From NCBI GenBank assembly GCA_026391455.1, contig JAPLEH010000009.1, positions 1 to 64,000 of the forward strand: a DNA stretch of 64,000 bases, read 5' to 3'. Below are positions 1 through 9,167 of the stretch, piece after piece. Both the position numbers and the translations under genes were made by a program. Source of the stretch: Bacteroidota bacterium (GTDB lineage Bacteria > Bacteroidota > Bacteroidia > Chitinophagales > Chitinophagaceae). The notes beneath the pieces were generated by a model that was given only the letters and a program-made list of their open reading frames with translations, was not told the DNA's origin and made no database searches. Numbering within the stretch: position 1 is the stretch's first letter; each line of letters opens with the position of its first letter.

Positions 1-56
1 AATCCTGATAAAGAGGCTTTTCCTGTGATAACAAAGCCCCTATAATCCTGGTGCAA
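1..56 (-). CDS. IS4-family transposase, N-terminal codons only
   Basis: This is the first 18 or so codons of the transposase, identical to the start of the gene at 61724-63082. The frame opens with a TTG at 54-56 on the minus strand, because an in-frame stop lies upstream and no ATG is available. The remainder is outside the window, so it is not known whether this copy is intact. Confidence 0.8.
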   Translation of the reverse strand, partial: MHQDYRGFVITGKASLSG

Positions 57-133
57 AAATAACCCGATCTTGAATTACAAAAATTGTCAAAGAACTTTAT
101 TTATCTTTATTTCTTAAGTAAACGGCATTGAAT
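1..133 (-). mobile_element. Right end of an IS4-family insertion sequence, cut by the window edge
   Basis: Bases 1-124 are identical to 63027-63150 inside the complete IS copy near the other end of the window. The right terminal inverted repeat lies at 113-133 and differs from the copy at 63139-63159 by one base (position 125). The rest of the element lies left of the window. Both copies have the same orientation. Confidence 0.9.
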
Positions 134-215
134 GGTGAATGATGAATAGAACCTGATAACAATCCGACAATGTTTGCATAAGGCAACGCCGTTTTCAGTT
201 ATCATCTATTCACTA

Positions 216-1622
216 TCAACTACCAGTGCTAAATTCTTTAATATCCCGCATCAGTTGCATGGCAATATTATTGGCCGTGGTTTCGAAATCGCTTTCGGAA
301 TAAATGCGGATGATGGGTTCTGTATTGGACGTACGGAGATGCACCCAATCATTATCAAATTCAATCTTCAGTCCGTCTTCAGTATTGATCGGCTGGCGGA
401 CATATTTTTCTTTGATCCGCTCAAATATGGTGGATACAATCTTCTTAGTCTCTTCCTGATTGGAACCCGGCAACTCCACCTTATTCTTTGAAATAAAATA
501 ATCCGGATACGTACTTCGCAATGATTTGATCCCTTTCTTATGGCCCGCCAGGTGACTAAGGAACAAACCAATGCCGATCAGTGCATCACGCCCATAATGA
601 AAATCGGGCACAATGATGCCTCCGTTTCCTTCTCCGCCTATTACCGCCTGCACCGCTTTCATTTTTGTAACCACATTCACCTCCCCTACTGCTGAGGGAA
701 AATATTCACCGCCATGTTTAAGCGTGATCTCTTTGAGCGCTTTGGTGCTGCTCATATTGCTTACGGTATTGCCTTTTCGTTTTCCCAGTATATAATCAGC
801 TACGGCTACCAGTGTATATTCTTCGCCAAACAAACTGCCATCTTCATTTACAAAACAAAGCCGGTCCACATCCGGATCCACGGCAATACCCAGGTCTGCT
901 TTCTGTTGAACCACTTCGCTGCACAACTGTGAAAGATGTTCTGGCAACGGCTCCGGATTATGGGCGAATTTTCCATTGATCTCACCGTTCAATACGATTA
1001 CATCATTTACCCCCAGTGCCTTCAGTAAAGCCGGCACATAAATGGCGCCGGTTGAGTTGATGGCATCCACCACCACTTTGAAGTTCTTTTTTGCAATGGC
1101 TTTGGCATTGACTAGCGGATATTTCAGTATCGCATCAATATGTTTTTCGAGATAACTGTCATCTGCAGTTACTATTCCCATTTTATCAACAGAAGCAAAA
1201 CTAAAATCTTCCCGGGCAGCCAGTTCCAGTACGGCGGCTCCGGTTTCTGCAGAAATAAATTCCCCCTCACTGTTCAATAATTTCAGGGCATTCCATTCTT
1301 TGGGATTATGGCTGGCGGTAAGAATGATTCCTCCGTCAGCGTTTTCCATTTTTACAGCCACTTCCACGGTTGGAGTGGTCGAAAGACCGAGATCCACTAC
1401 ATCAATGCCCAATCCGCAAAGTGTGTTCATCACCAGGTTTTGTACCATGGCACCGGATATGCGGCCATCCCGGCCTACAACGATCTTTGTTTTTTCTTTT
1501 TGTGCTGAAATGATGGTGCCGAATGCTGCGGTGAATTTTACCACATCCACCGGTGTGAGGTTATCGCCCGGTTTTCCTCCTATCGTTCCTCTGATACCTG
1601 AAATACTCTTAATTAATGTCAC
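216..1622 (-). CDS. glmM: Phosphoglucosamine mutase GlmM
   Basis: Alpha-D-phosphohexomutase family enzyme, 468 residues, the usual length. GlmM interconverts glucosamine-6-phosphate and glucosamine-1-phosphate for UDP-GlcNAc, peptidoglycan and LPS synthesis in the cytoplasm. Visible motifs are the N-terminal SGIRGTIGG, the phosphoserine loop TASHNPKEWNALK near residue 105, the metal loop VDPDVDRLCF near 250, the sugar-binding GEGNGG near 330 and the C-terminal phosphate loop RTSNTEPIIRIY. The frame starts with GTG at 1620-1622, directly before TLIKSISGIRG; no better ATG is present. Phosphomannomutase cannot be strictly excluded, but the SGIRGT start and Bacteroidota usage favour GlmM. Confidence 0.88.
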   Translation of the reverse strand: MTLIKSISGIRGTIGGKPGDNLTPVDVVKFTAAFGTIISAQKEKTKIVVGRDGRISGAMVQNLVMNTLCGLGIDVVDLGLSTTPTVEVAVKMENADGGIILTASHNPKEWNALKLLNSEGEFISAETGAAVLELAAREDFSFASVDKMGIVTADDSYLEKHIDAILKYPLVNAKAIAKKNFKVVVDAINSTGAIYVPALLKALGVNDVIVLNGEINGKFAHNPEPLPEHLSQLCSEVVQQKADLGIAVDPDVDRLCFVNEDGSLFGEEYTLVAVADYILGKRKGNTVSNMSSTKALKEITLKHGGEYFPSAVGEVNVVTKMKAVQAVIGGEGNGGIIVPDFHYGRDALIGIGLFLSHLAGHKKGIKSLRSTYPDYFISKNKVELPGSNQEETKKIVSTIFERIKEKYVRQPINTEDGLKIEFDNDWVHLRTSNTEPIIRIYSESDFETTANNIAMQLMRDIKEFSTGS

Positions 1623-1657
1623 TCGTAATGATTTAATCTGTAATTTTTATAAGGTGG

Positions 1658-1665
1658 CAAAAATA
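1658..1665 (-). promoter_or_regulatory. Candidate -7 element for glmM
   Basis: On the minus strand this reads TATTTTTG, a match to the Bacteroidota TAnnTTTG -7 consensus, 36 bases upstream of the GTG start. I do not see a good -33 TTG at the usual spacing. Confidence 0.4.
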
Positions 1666-1777
1666 CGTTATTCCTGCCCAATGAGACGTGCCTTTCCATA
1701 GAACCGTTGCCCCGAAAAGAAGCTAAATCACAGGTATTCACCCATTTCTGAATATTCAACCGATTTAAATTTTTCGT

Positions 1778-1807
1778 TTGGACACACAGGGTTGTGCCTT
1801 ACATTTG
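1778..1807 (+). promoter_or_regulatory. Bacteroidota-type promoter producing a near-leaderless mRNA
   Basis: TTG at 1778-1780, a 19-base spacer, then TACATTTG at 1800-1807: both the -33 and the -7 parts of the Bacteroidota sigma-70 promoter with correct spacing. The first ATG of the methyltransferase is at 1812, only four bases after the -7 element, so transcription should begin at or beside the start codon. Confidence 0.6.
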
Positions 1808-1811
1808 CCAC

Positions 1812-2549
1812 ATGGCTGAACAGGCATGGTATAAAAATTGGTTCAATTCTCCTTTTTATCACAAACTCTATTTTGAAAGGGACGAACAAGAGGCTTCTGC
1901 CTTTATTACAAAAATGATCAATCACTTGCGCCCGGTACCCGGATGCCGGATGCTGGATGTGGCCTGCGGAAAGGGAAGGCATAGCAAGACGCTGGCCGCG
2001 ATGGGGTACACCGTTACCGGTATCGATATTTCAACAGATAGTATTGAATGGGCCCGTCAGTTTGAAACAGAACACCTCGATTTTTTTGTCCATGATATGC
2101 GCCTGCCTTTTTGGGGCAACTATTTTGATTATGCGTTCAATTTTTTTACCAGTTTTGGCTATTTCAATACCCGTCGCGAACATGATGATGCCATCCGGAC
2201 CATTGCGAAGAGCCTGAAATCGGGTGGATATTTTATCATTGATTATCTCAATGTACACTATGCCGAAGATCATCTCCGGCGGGAAGATATCAAACAGGTA
2301 GATGATACGGTGTATACCATTCACCGCTGGGATAATGAGACGCATTTTTATAAAAAGATCAGCGTGGCCGATCCCTCACTCAGCCGTCCACTCGAATACA
2401 CGGAGAAAGTGGCAAAATTCTCCTTGGGCGATTTTACCGATATGCTCAGTTTTCAGGGACTACAGGTACAGGAAGTGTTTGGCGATTACCAACTGAATCC
2501 CTATCATCTACGGGATACTCCACGACTTATCATTATTGCAACAAAATAA
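1812..2549 (+). CDS. Class I SAM-dependent methyltransferase
   Basis: Cytosolic Rossmann-fold methyltransferase of about 245 residues, target unknown. Motif I is MLDVACGKGRHSKTL near residue 45, followed by an acidic loop VTGIDIS near residue 63 that should bind the SAM ribose; FDYAFNFFTSFGYF corresponds to motif IV. The fold and spacing match the small ubiE/COQ5-like methyltransferases common in Bacteroidota. An in-frame GTG exists at 1794, but it overlaps the -7 promoter element, so I prefer the ATG at 1812. It is transcribed divergently from glmM and convergently with the next gene; neither neighbour predicts a substrate. Confidence 0.8.
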   Translation: MAEQAWYKNWFNSPFYHKLYFERDEQEASAFITKMINHLRPVPGCRMLDVACGKGRHSKTLAAMGYTVTGIDISTDSIEWARQFETEHLDFFVHDMRLPFWGNYFDYAFNFFTSFGYFNTRREHDDAIRTIAKSLKSGGYFIIDYLNVHYAEDHLRREDIKQVDDTVYTIHRWDNETHFYKKISVADPSLSRPLEYTEKVAKFSLGDFTDMLSFQGLQVQEVFGDYQLNPYHLRDTPRLIIIATK

Positions 2550-2590
2550 TCCGGCCACTGCCAGCTTGTACAAAAGAAAATGCCAAAGCC

Positions 2591-4570
2591 TTAATCCTTA
2601 TTATTATTCATGAGCATGTAGCGGGCTGTTTCGAAGAATGCTTGCGAAAAAACGGAAAGTCTGGCCCTTGCAGAATCTTTCTGCGCGGCTGAATATTGTA
2701 CCGCCCCGGTGCGGATCGGGTTCAACTGTTCTTCTCCGGAATTGATATTTCGGGTGAAGTAAAAATCATCCGTAACAATACCGATCGCGTCTGCGGTATT
2801 GGTAATAAAAGCGTAGTTATTTTTTTTATTGGGATCGAGCAGGTCCCTGCCCAATGTGGTATTCACATACGATTGATGCAGCATACCAGCGATAGTGGGC
2901 AATATGTCGATTTGTGATACCACTTCCGTTCGCCGCTGCGGGGTAAGCAGGCCGGGGGCATAAAACAGCAAGGGCACATGTTCATCGGTAAGCCGTTGCT
3001 CTGTCCATACCGGCGGGTACATGGATTCTGCATTTCCCGCAAGGCCATGATCGCCTACAAATACAAAAATGGTGTTCTGAAAATATTTTTCCTTTTGTGC
3101 GGCCTCTATAAATTTCCGGAAACAATAATCGGAATACCGGAAGCAATTGAATTCATCGAGCGATTCAAATCCATATTGCCTCAGTTGCTCATCGGCAATG
3201 AACAACCGTTTAAAATCGGTATCGGATGCAGGAATGGTACGGTTATACGGGCGATGATTACCGGATGTTTGTATATAAGCAAAAAAGGGTTTGTCTTTTT
3301 GACGGAATACCTGGTTGGCTTCGAGGAATAAATTCTTATCGCTGATGCCCCACACATTCACCTCCGGAATGTCTTTTCGCTTACCGGTATGCATTTGTAA
3401 TCCATCTATATTCTGCAGCAATCCGTTGAAATTACCAAAGTTGGGATCTCCCCCGAGGAAGTAATGTTTTTCGTATTCCTTGAAATTATCAATGACCGTA
3501 TGCTGTTTCAATGCTTCGGTATTCTGCGTGGAAAACTTGAACAGTTGTGCATCCGGTATACCGGTAATAATCGCAAATAAGGCCCGGGCGGTAGAGAAAT
3601 GAGGGGTAAAGCAACGTTCAAAGAAAATACCATTGCGGCTGAGTGAGTCAAAAAAAGGTGTGGCATCCAACGGGTTTCCGCTCATGCTGCTTTTATACAT
3701 GCTGAATGACTCGCACTGAACCAATACAATATTCGGCTTGCTTTCCAATCCATTACTCCGGGGACCAATCTCTCTGCGATAGGAAAAAATGCCGGTATTG
3801 GGCAACTGCATCCATTCGGCCATAACCGGAAAAGCTTCTTTAGCTTTCTTTTCATTAAACTCCGGTTTACGTAACCGCAGGGTGGCGAAAAAATTCTGTA
3901 TTGGGTTAATAGCGAGGTAGGATTTAAAACTGTTGTTGAAACGGAAACAATCATTGCGGGTCAGCGGGTGAAGGGTAAAACTACTGTGTATAAAAAAGAG
4001 TAATACCAGTGACGCAACGATAAAGTATTTCTTCCGGTGAGGGATTCCTTTGCCATCCGTACGGCTGATCACCTGCCAGTGACTGCGGTGATACATCCAG
4101 CGGAAAAACAAAACGGCCACCACCAGTCCCAGTATCATCCACACCATCGGATAGGTTTGCCACATCATCTTCATGGAAATGGCAAAATCTTCTGCAAAAT
4201 TCATAGCTCCGGCATCGAGCGGTGTACGGTTGTAAGAATAACTGCCAAATCCGGCTGCAAAAAAGAAGAAGATAATAAATGTGATCACTGCGAGGTACCA
4301 GGTCCACCATTTCTTGTTGCGGGCAGAATAAAAAGGAGACAGTTTGGGAATATAGCTGATGAGTACAACCGGTAATAATACAATAGATATCCAGCGCAGG
4401 TCGTACCGGATGCCCATTAAAAAAGACGGGAGCACATCGCCCAGTGATACGCCCTTTGGCCGGAAGGCAATGAACATGGCCATCCTGAACAGGGTAAAGA
4501 TGAGCAGGAAGATGAGCAACAGGTTGATCACCCACAATAAGGTCTTTGGTATTTTATACTTTACAAACAT
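2591..4570 (-). CDS. LtaS-like sulfatase-fold membrane protein (first of two)
   Basis: About 659 residues: an N-terminal block of roughly five membrane helices (first about 190 residues) and a large extracytoplasmic alkaline-phosphatase-superfamily domain. Motifs are NIVLVQCESFS (metal-binding Glu), HFSTARALFAIITGIPD (candidate catalytic Thr) and FVGDHG (metal-binding Asp and His). Family members transfer phosphoglycerol or phosphoethanolamine from lipids to envelope polymers; Bacteroidota have no classical lipoteichoic acid, so the acceptor is unknown. The frame could extend to a TTG at 4696, but that overlaps the divergent PAP2 promoter, so the ATG at 4570 is chosen. A paralogue lies at 5446-7443 with the PAP2 phosphatase between them. 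Confidence 0.85.
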   Translation of the reverse strand: MFVKYKIPKTLLWVINLLLIFLLIFTLFRMAMFIAFRPKGVSLGDVLPSFLMGIRYDLRWISIVLLPVVLISYIPKLSPFYSARNKKWWTWYLAVITFIIFFFFAAGFGSYSYNRTPLDAGAMNFAEDFAISMKMMWQTYPMVWMILGLVVAVLFFRWMYHRSHWQVISRTDGKGIPHRKKYFIVASLVLLFFIHSSFTLHPLTRNDCFRFNNSFKSYLAINPIQNFFATLRLRKPEFNEKKAKEAFPVMAEWMQLPNTGIFSYRREIGPRSNGLESKPNIVLVQCESFSMYKSSMSGNPLDATPFFDSLSRNGIFFERCFTPHFSTARALFAIITGIPDAQLFKFSTQNTEALKQHTVIDNFKEYEKHYFLGGDPNFGNFNGLLQNIDGLQMHTGKRKDIPEVNVWGISDKNLFLEANQVFRQKDKPFFAYIQTSGNHRPYNRTIPASDTDFKRLFIADEQLRQYGFESLDEFNCFRYSDYCFRKFIEAAQKEKYFQNTIFVFVGDHGLAGNAESMYPPVWTEQRLTDEHVPLLFYAPGLLTPQRRTEVVSQIDILPTIAGMLHQSYVNTTLGRDLLDPNKKNNYAFITNTADAIGIVTDDFYFTRNINSGEEQLNPIRTGAVQYSAAQKDSARARLSVFSQAFFETARYMLMNNNKD

Positions 4571-4711
4571 GTGTAATGGAAAATCGGGCGCGGCCCGGAT
4601 TTTTACCCGCTGTGCTGTGCCCGATTTGCAAAGGAATAGAAATATATCCACTATAGCAATACCCAATAACCGCAACCGATACCCGGACTTACCCAATTCA
4701 CGCCTATGCCC

Positions 4712-4719
4712 TAAATTTG
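4712..4719 (+). promoter_or_regulatory. -7 element directly before the PAP2 start codon
   Basis: TAAATTTG at 4712-4719 matches TAnnTTTG and is followed by CAC and the ATG at 4723. The arrangement is nearly the same as at 1800-1812. A TTA at 4689-4691 could serve as a weak -33 element. Confidence 0.5.
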
Positions 4720-4722
4720 CAC

Positions 4723-5337
4723 ATGCACTTTCTGAACGCAGGATTCTGGCAACAAATCATTCAATGGGACCATTCTATGTTTAAAACGGTGAATACCGGT
4801 ATGGCCAACCCATTGTTTGACGTGGTGATGCCATTCATGCGCAACTCCCTCCATTGGATACCCCTTTATCTTTTCCTGATCGTATTTGTGTTACTTAACT
4901 TCAAAGGCAAAGGGGCCTGGTGGATCGTTTTTTTTCTGGTCACGGTCTCCCTCTGTGATATGACAGGCACCAAACTTTTTAAATATAATTTTTTGCGTAC
5001 GCGCCCCTGCAACAGTGATGAATTCATCGGCCAGATTCGATTGCTGGTTACCTGCCCCTCAGGCTACGGATTTACGTCCAACCATGCGGCCAATCACTTT
5101 GGCATGGCCATGTTCTTTTTCCTGAGTTTCCGTCGTATACTGGGCCGCTGGGCCCTGCTGGCTTTTCTCTGGGCCGGCATGATCGCCTTTGCACAGGTAT
5201 ATGTAGGTATCCATTATCCCGGCGATGTAGTGGCCGGCAGTCTGCTGGGCATTTTTTATGGCAGTATTACGGGGGTTTTCTTTAATAGGCAGTTTGGGCT
5301 TAGTTACAGAAATACTCCAAAAAAGCTAAGTGAATAG
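4723..5337 (+). CDS. PAP2-family membrane phosphatase
   Basis: About 204 residues with five or six hydrophobic segments. The three phosphatase motifs are visible in order: KYNFLRTRP (the KxxxxxxRP block), GFTSNHAAN (the PSGH-like block) and VYVGIHYPGDV (the SRxxxxHxxxD-like block, with His and Asp). These enzymes remove phosphate from phosphatidate or undecaprenyl diphosphate at the outer face of the inner membrane. Sitting between two LtaS-like genes, it may recycle the lipid by-product of their transfer reaction; that is inference from position. The start is the ATG right after the -7 element rather than the TTG inside it. Confidence 0.85.
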   Translation: MHFLNAGFWQQIIQWDHSMFKTVNTGMANPLFDVVMPFMRNSLHWIPLYLFLIVFVLLNFKGKGAWWIVFFLVTVSLCDMTGTKLFKYNFLRTRPCNSDEFIGQIRLLVTCPSGYGFTSNHAANHFGMAMFFFLSFRRILGRWALLAFLWAGMIAFAQVYVGIHYPGDVVAGSLLGIFYGSITGVFFNRQFGLSYRNTPKKLSE

Positions 5338-5345
5338 TGAAAAAC

Positions 5346-5384
5346 GAAAAGATAATAGTTACCTCAATTAACTATTATCTTTTC
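5346..5384. terminator. Bidirectional intrinsic terminator between convergent genes
   Basis: A perfect 15-base stem, 5346-5360 pairing with 5370-5384, with a nine-base loop and A/T tracts on both flanks. It sits between the ends of the PAP2 gene (plus) and the second LtaS-like gene (minus). Confidence 0.75.
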
Positions 5385-5445
5385 ACTATTAACTTTTCAA
5401 TATTATCTAAGAAATCATCGGAAACAATACATAGCATACGCGCCC

Positions 5446-7443
5446 TCACCGCTTCTTATTATTAAACAGCAAATACCTCGATGTTTCAAAATAGCCAAGA
5501 GTGAGTTGTCGAAGGCTGTCGAGTGCGTTGGAAGAAGGTTCTCCGGGAGACAGCGGGTTATTATGCAGCAGGGAATACACCCCTTCTTTTTTTGTTTTCA
5601 GGTTTACCTGGTAATAATAATCTTTACTCACCAATCCCGCCAGTCCGAGATCGAAGTCAAATACAAATGCATGATTGCGGCTATTGTTCAATGAAGCCGT
5701 ATCGGCGAAAATATTACGCCCCAACGTAGTGTTGCGCACCGGCAATCCGGCCAATGCGGCAATACTCGGTATTACATCCACCTGCGATACTTTATGCTCC
5801 ACTACTTGCGGACGGAGTTTGGATGGTGCATAAAAAAGTAATGGTACATGCCATAAAGTAAGGCTCTGATCGGTCCATACTTTCGGCATCATGTTGCCGG
5901 CACTGCCCCGGATACCATGATCACCAATGAATACAAACAGGGTATTGTCGAAATATTTTTCTTTCTGTGCTGCCTCAATAAATGTTTTGTAGGTATAATC
6001 CATGTACGAAAATGCATTGAGTTCTTCATTGGTCCAGAACCCGTATTTCTTCAGCGTATCCTGCGGAAACTGCTGCATTTTTACAAAAGGCCGGTCTTCG
6101 GCAGGTATGGTATAGGGCCGGTGATTGTCGGCCGTTTGAATGATCGCAAAAAAGGGTTTATCCTGCTTGCTGATCACTTTATTCGCTTCCAGAAACAGAT
6201 TCTTGTCGCTGATACCCCATACATCCACCCCTTTGGCACTGTAATCTTCCTGTTCATAAAGATGCAAATCTTTTACATTCGCTTCCAGTACACCACGGAT
6301 ATTGGCCCAACTGGCACTCCCTCCGATGAAATAAAATTTTTCATATCCCTTGATGTCATTCAGTACCGTTTGCTGATCCACCAGCCGGGGATTGCGGCTG
6401 GCGGTTTTATACTCCGTCACATCCGGAATACCCGTAATGAGCGCCCATACCCCCCGGGCTGTGCCATACGCCGGGGTAAAACAATTGTTGAAGAAGATAC
6501 CCTGTTTACAAAGTTCATTGAAATAGGGTGTGGTATTGAGCGGATTGCCCCACATAGAACTTTTATAAGCTGAAAAACTTTCGCAGATCACCAATACAAT
6601 ATTGGGTTTTCGGGAAGCACTGTCTCCGGTGGTGGTACGAAGAAAATTGAGGGATACGGAATCAGGATTCGTAATGCCCAATTGTTCCGTCATCAGCGGA
6701 TAATATTTTTTGGTCTGAGCGAGGTCGTAACTGCTGCTGCGGAATTTCAGGCTGCTGATAAAACTCTGAAAGGGGTTGAGTGCCAGGCTGGCTTTATAAT
6801 CACTGTTGAGCCGGTAGGCATCACTCCAGCGGAGCGGAAACTTACTTACCCGTCCGAAGATGGCGAGGCCAAGTACCAGGAAAAAAGGAAATAAGGTGGC
6901 CAGTTTGTTTTTCCATCCGGCCCGGGTTTCAGGCATGGCGCTTCGCTTATACAGATACCGGGTAGCATAGAAAATAAGTACAAATCCGATGATCCAACCC
7001 AATACAATTTTAATTACCGGATAACTCTGCCATACCATCCTTGCAGAAATGAAGGCATCATCTGCATAACTGAGAATACTGGCATTGAGCCGTTGCCGTA
7101 AATAGGCAAAATGGGCAAAGTCAAATGTGTAAAGGAAAATGATCAATACACCGAAAAAGCGGGAATAGATCAGCAAGAACCGTTTTGCCCATTTTCCGGA
7201 AAAAGATTGCTTATAAAAGATCAATCCGCCAATAAAAGCGATGAGCAAAAATATACATACCACCCGGGCATCGTAGCGCATACCCATCCAAAAGGCCCTG
7301 GAAAGTCCGGTTTCAGTATCCGGTTTGAATACCCAGTTGAACACCAGCCGGAGCAAACTCATCAGCAACAGAAAAAAAACACCGGTGAGCAGCATCCAGC
7401 GCAGCAACCGGGAACGGAAAATATGGGAGGATTGAAAATTCAT
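5446..7443 (-). CDS. LtaS-like sulfatase-fold membrane protein (second of two)
   Basis: 665 residues with the same architecture as the 2591-4570 protein: N-terminal membrane helices, then a periplasmic sulfatase-type domain. Shared motifs include NIVLVICESFSAYKSSMWGN, AYGTARGVWALITGIPD (candidate nucleophile Thr), the WGISDKNLFLEAN block and FIGDHG. Identity with the paralogue is high in the catalytic core and low in the membrane part, so the pair is an old duplication with possible substrate divergence. It starts at the ATG at 7441-7443 and converges on the PAP2 gene. Predicted role: envelope polymer or lipid modification; the substrate is unknown. Confidence 0.85.
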   Translation of the reverse strand: MNFQSSHIFRSRLLRWMLLTGVFFLLLMSLLRLVFNWVFKPDTETGLSRAFWMGMRYDARVVCIFLLIAFIGGLIFYKQSFSGKWAKRFLLIYSRFFGVLIIFLYTFDFAHFAYLRQRLNASILSYADDAFISARMVWQSYPVIKIVLGWIIGFVLIFYATRYLYKRSAMPETRAGWKNKLATLFPFFLVLGLAIFGRVSKFPLRWSDAYRLNSDYKASLALNPFQSFISSLKFRSSSYDLAQTKKYYPLMTEQLGITNPDSVSLNFLRTTTGDSASRKPNIVLVICESFSAYKSSMWGNPLNTTPYFNELCKQGIFFNNCFTPAYGTARGVWALITGIPDVTEYKTASRNPRLVDQQTVLNDIKGYEKFYFIGGSASWANIRGVLEANVKDLHLYEQEDYSAKGVDVWGISDKNLFLEANKVISKQDKPFFAIIQTADNHRPYTIPAEDRPFVKMQQFPQDTLKKYGFWTNEELNAFSYMDYTYKTFIEAAQKEKYFDNTLFVFIGDHGIRGSAGNMMPKVWTDQSLTLWHVPLLFYAPSKLRPQVVEHKVSQVDVIPSIAALAGLPVRNTTLGRNIFADTASLNNSRNHAFVFDFDLGLAGLVSKDYYYQVNLKTKKEGVYSLLHNNPLSPGEPSSNALDSLRQLTLGYFETSRYLLFNNKKR

Positions 7444-7602
7444 AAACGGAGCTAAAGTATTGCGTTTTTCCGGTCAACCTTCAGCTTTTTGCAAAGAAAA
7501 AAGTTATTTCTGCAGAAAACAGCGGCTGAAAGGGCGTTTGAAGGCATAATTTAAGCCAAAACCCCTGTTTTGTTTATCTTCGCTCACCAACCTGCTATAT
7601 AA

Positions 7603-8904
7603 ATGGAGATAATTATTCTGCTGGCTTTGATCTTTGTGAATGGATTATTTGTAATGTCTGAGATTGCACTGGTCTCTGCCCGCAAAGCCCGGCTGGAAAG
7701 CCAGGCTGAAAAAGGCGACCTGAAAGCCCGCAAAGCACTGGATCTTTCCAATACGCCGGAAAAATTTCTATCGGCTGCGCAAATTGGTATCACGCTGATC
7801 GCTATCCTTACGGGTGTGTATTCCGGTGAGCGTTTTGCACAATACCTGGAACCATCTATCGAAAAGATCGGCTTTCTGAAAGAATATGCGAGTACTGTAT
7901 CCACGATCATCATTGTTATCATCGTTACATTCTTATCCATCATTTTTGGGGAACTGATCCCCAAACAGATTGGTCTGATCAAAGCGGAACGGATCGCGAA
8001 AATGGTAGCCGGCCCCATGAATGTATTCGCCACCATTACCCATCCCATTGTTTGGTTACTCAACAAGATCAGCACCCTGTTCTTCCGGGTTTTCAATATC
8101 AAGAAATCGAAAGATGATGCGGTGACGGAAGAAGAGATCAAAACACTGATTACCGAAGGTACCGAAGCCGGTACTATTGATGAGGCGGAACAGGAGATCA
8201 TCGAGCGGGTATTTCACCTGGGCGACCGGAATATCACCTCCCTGATGACGCACCGCAGTGATATCATCTGGTTCAACCTCGACGATAATGAAGATAAGAT
8301 CAAAGAAAAGATTTTGCAGGAGCCGCATTCGGCCTATCCGATTTGCGATGGCACCATTGATGATATCAAAGGAGTGGTATCGATAAAGGATCTCTATATC
8401 AGCCCGGACGATACCCTTTTCAAAGAGATCATGCAACCGGCCTTATTCATTCCCAACAATAATTCGCCGTACCAGGTAATGGAGAAATTCAAAGCATCAA
8501 AGATCCATTCTGCCTTTATTGTGGATGAATACGGAAGCATTCTCGGACTCATCACCCTCAACGATATCCTTCAGGCCATCGTGGGTGATATCCCGCAGCC
8601 CGATGTGGATGATTATGAAATCCGCAAACGGGATGATGGAAGTTACCTGGTAGATGGACAAATTCCCTTTTATGACTTTCTGACCCGCTTTGAAAAAACA
8701 GAGTGGATGAATGAAGGCGAACACGATTTCGATACCATTGCCGGATTTATCCTGCACGAATTAGAACGCATCCCCAAAACCGGCGACCAACTCGAATGGA
8801 AAGGCTTTAAGATCGAAGTACTCGATATGGACGGCCACCGGATCGATAAAGTGCTGGTAACGCTGAGCGAGGAGTTGAAGGAAGATATGGAAGAGGAAGA
8901 ATGA
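7603..8904 (+). CDS. HlyC/CorC (CNNM-type) membrane protein with CBS pair
   Basis: 433 residues in three parts: an N-terminal DUF21/CNNM membrane domain of about 190 residues, a tandem CBS pair (about 200-320) and a C-terminal CorC_HlyC domain (about 340-425). Proteins of this family are linked to magnesium or cobalt efflux; the older name hemolysin is misleading. The CBS pair probably senses a nucleotide. The ATG at 7603 is the natural start; TATCTTCG about 20 bases upstream resembles a -7 element. The gene stands alone between repeat-rich spacers. Confidence 0.88.
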   Translation: MEIIILLALIFVNGLFVMSEIALVSARKARLESQAEKGDLKARKALDLSNTPEKFLSAAQIGITLIAILTGVYSGERFAQYLEPSIEKIGFLKEYASTVSTIIIVIIVTFLSIIFGELIPKQIGLIKAERIAKMVAGPMNVFATITHPIVWLLNKISTLFFRVFNIKKSKDDAVTEEEIKTLITEGTEAGTIDEAEQEIIERVFHLGDRNITSLMTHRSDIIWFNLDDNEDKIKEKILQEPHSAYPICDGTIDDIKGVVSIKDLYISPDDTLFKEIMQPALFIPNNNSPYQVMEKFKASKIHSAFIVDEYGSILGLITLNDILQAIVGDIPQPDVDDYEIRKRDDGSYLVDGQIPFYDFLTRFEKTEWMNEGEHDFDTIAGFILHELERIPKTGDQLEWKGFKIEVLDMDGHRIDKVLVTLSEELKEDMEEEE

Positions 8905-9167
8905 TGTACGGTGTGAGATGTACGGTGTACGCGGCTTCCTTTATTTTTGATTTTAGACCCGATAGCTATCGGGTTACGGTTTTAGATTATCCGCTAAAGT
9001 TGTATTCATTTCCACATTTTCTCATTTCCACATTCTCACATTTCCAAATAGACTAATTTCCAAATTAATTCATTTCCAAATCAACTCAATCCGACAATCG
9101 AAATCATCCACACTACACGTATCAACCGCGACGGAAAACTTAAAACTTAATACCTACAACTTAAACC
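8905..9167. repeat. Intergenic word-repeat region
   Basis: No gene is visible. The spacer is built of short A/T-rich phrases repeated with variation: gatgtacggtgt twice, then several copies of catttcca(c/a)at, then aaacttaa-type phrases. It also contains one CCCGATAGCTATCGGG palindrome. The same phrase families recur in other spacers of this window. Confidence 0.7.
8957..8974. repeat. ACCCGATAGCTATCGGGT palindrome
   Basis: A perfect 18-base palindrome, identical to those at 12781-12798 and 15435-15452; a broken copy lies at 61668-61680. All four lie just behind a gene end. Confidence 0.9.
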
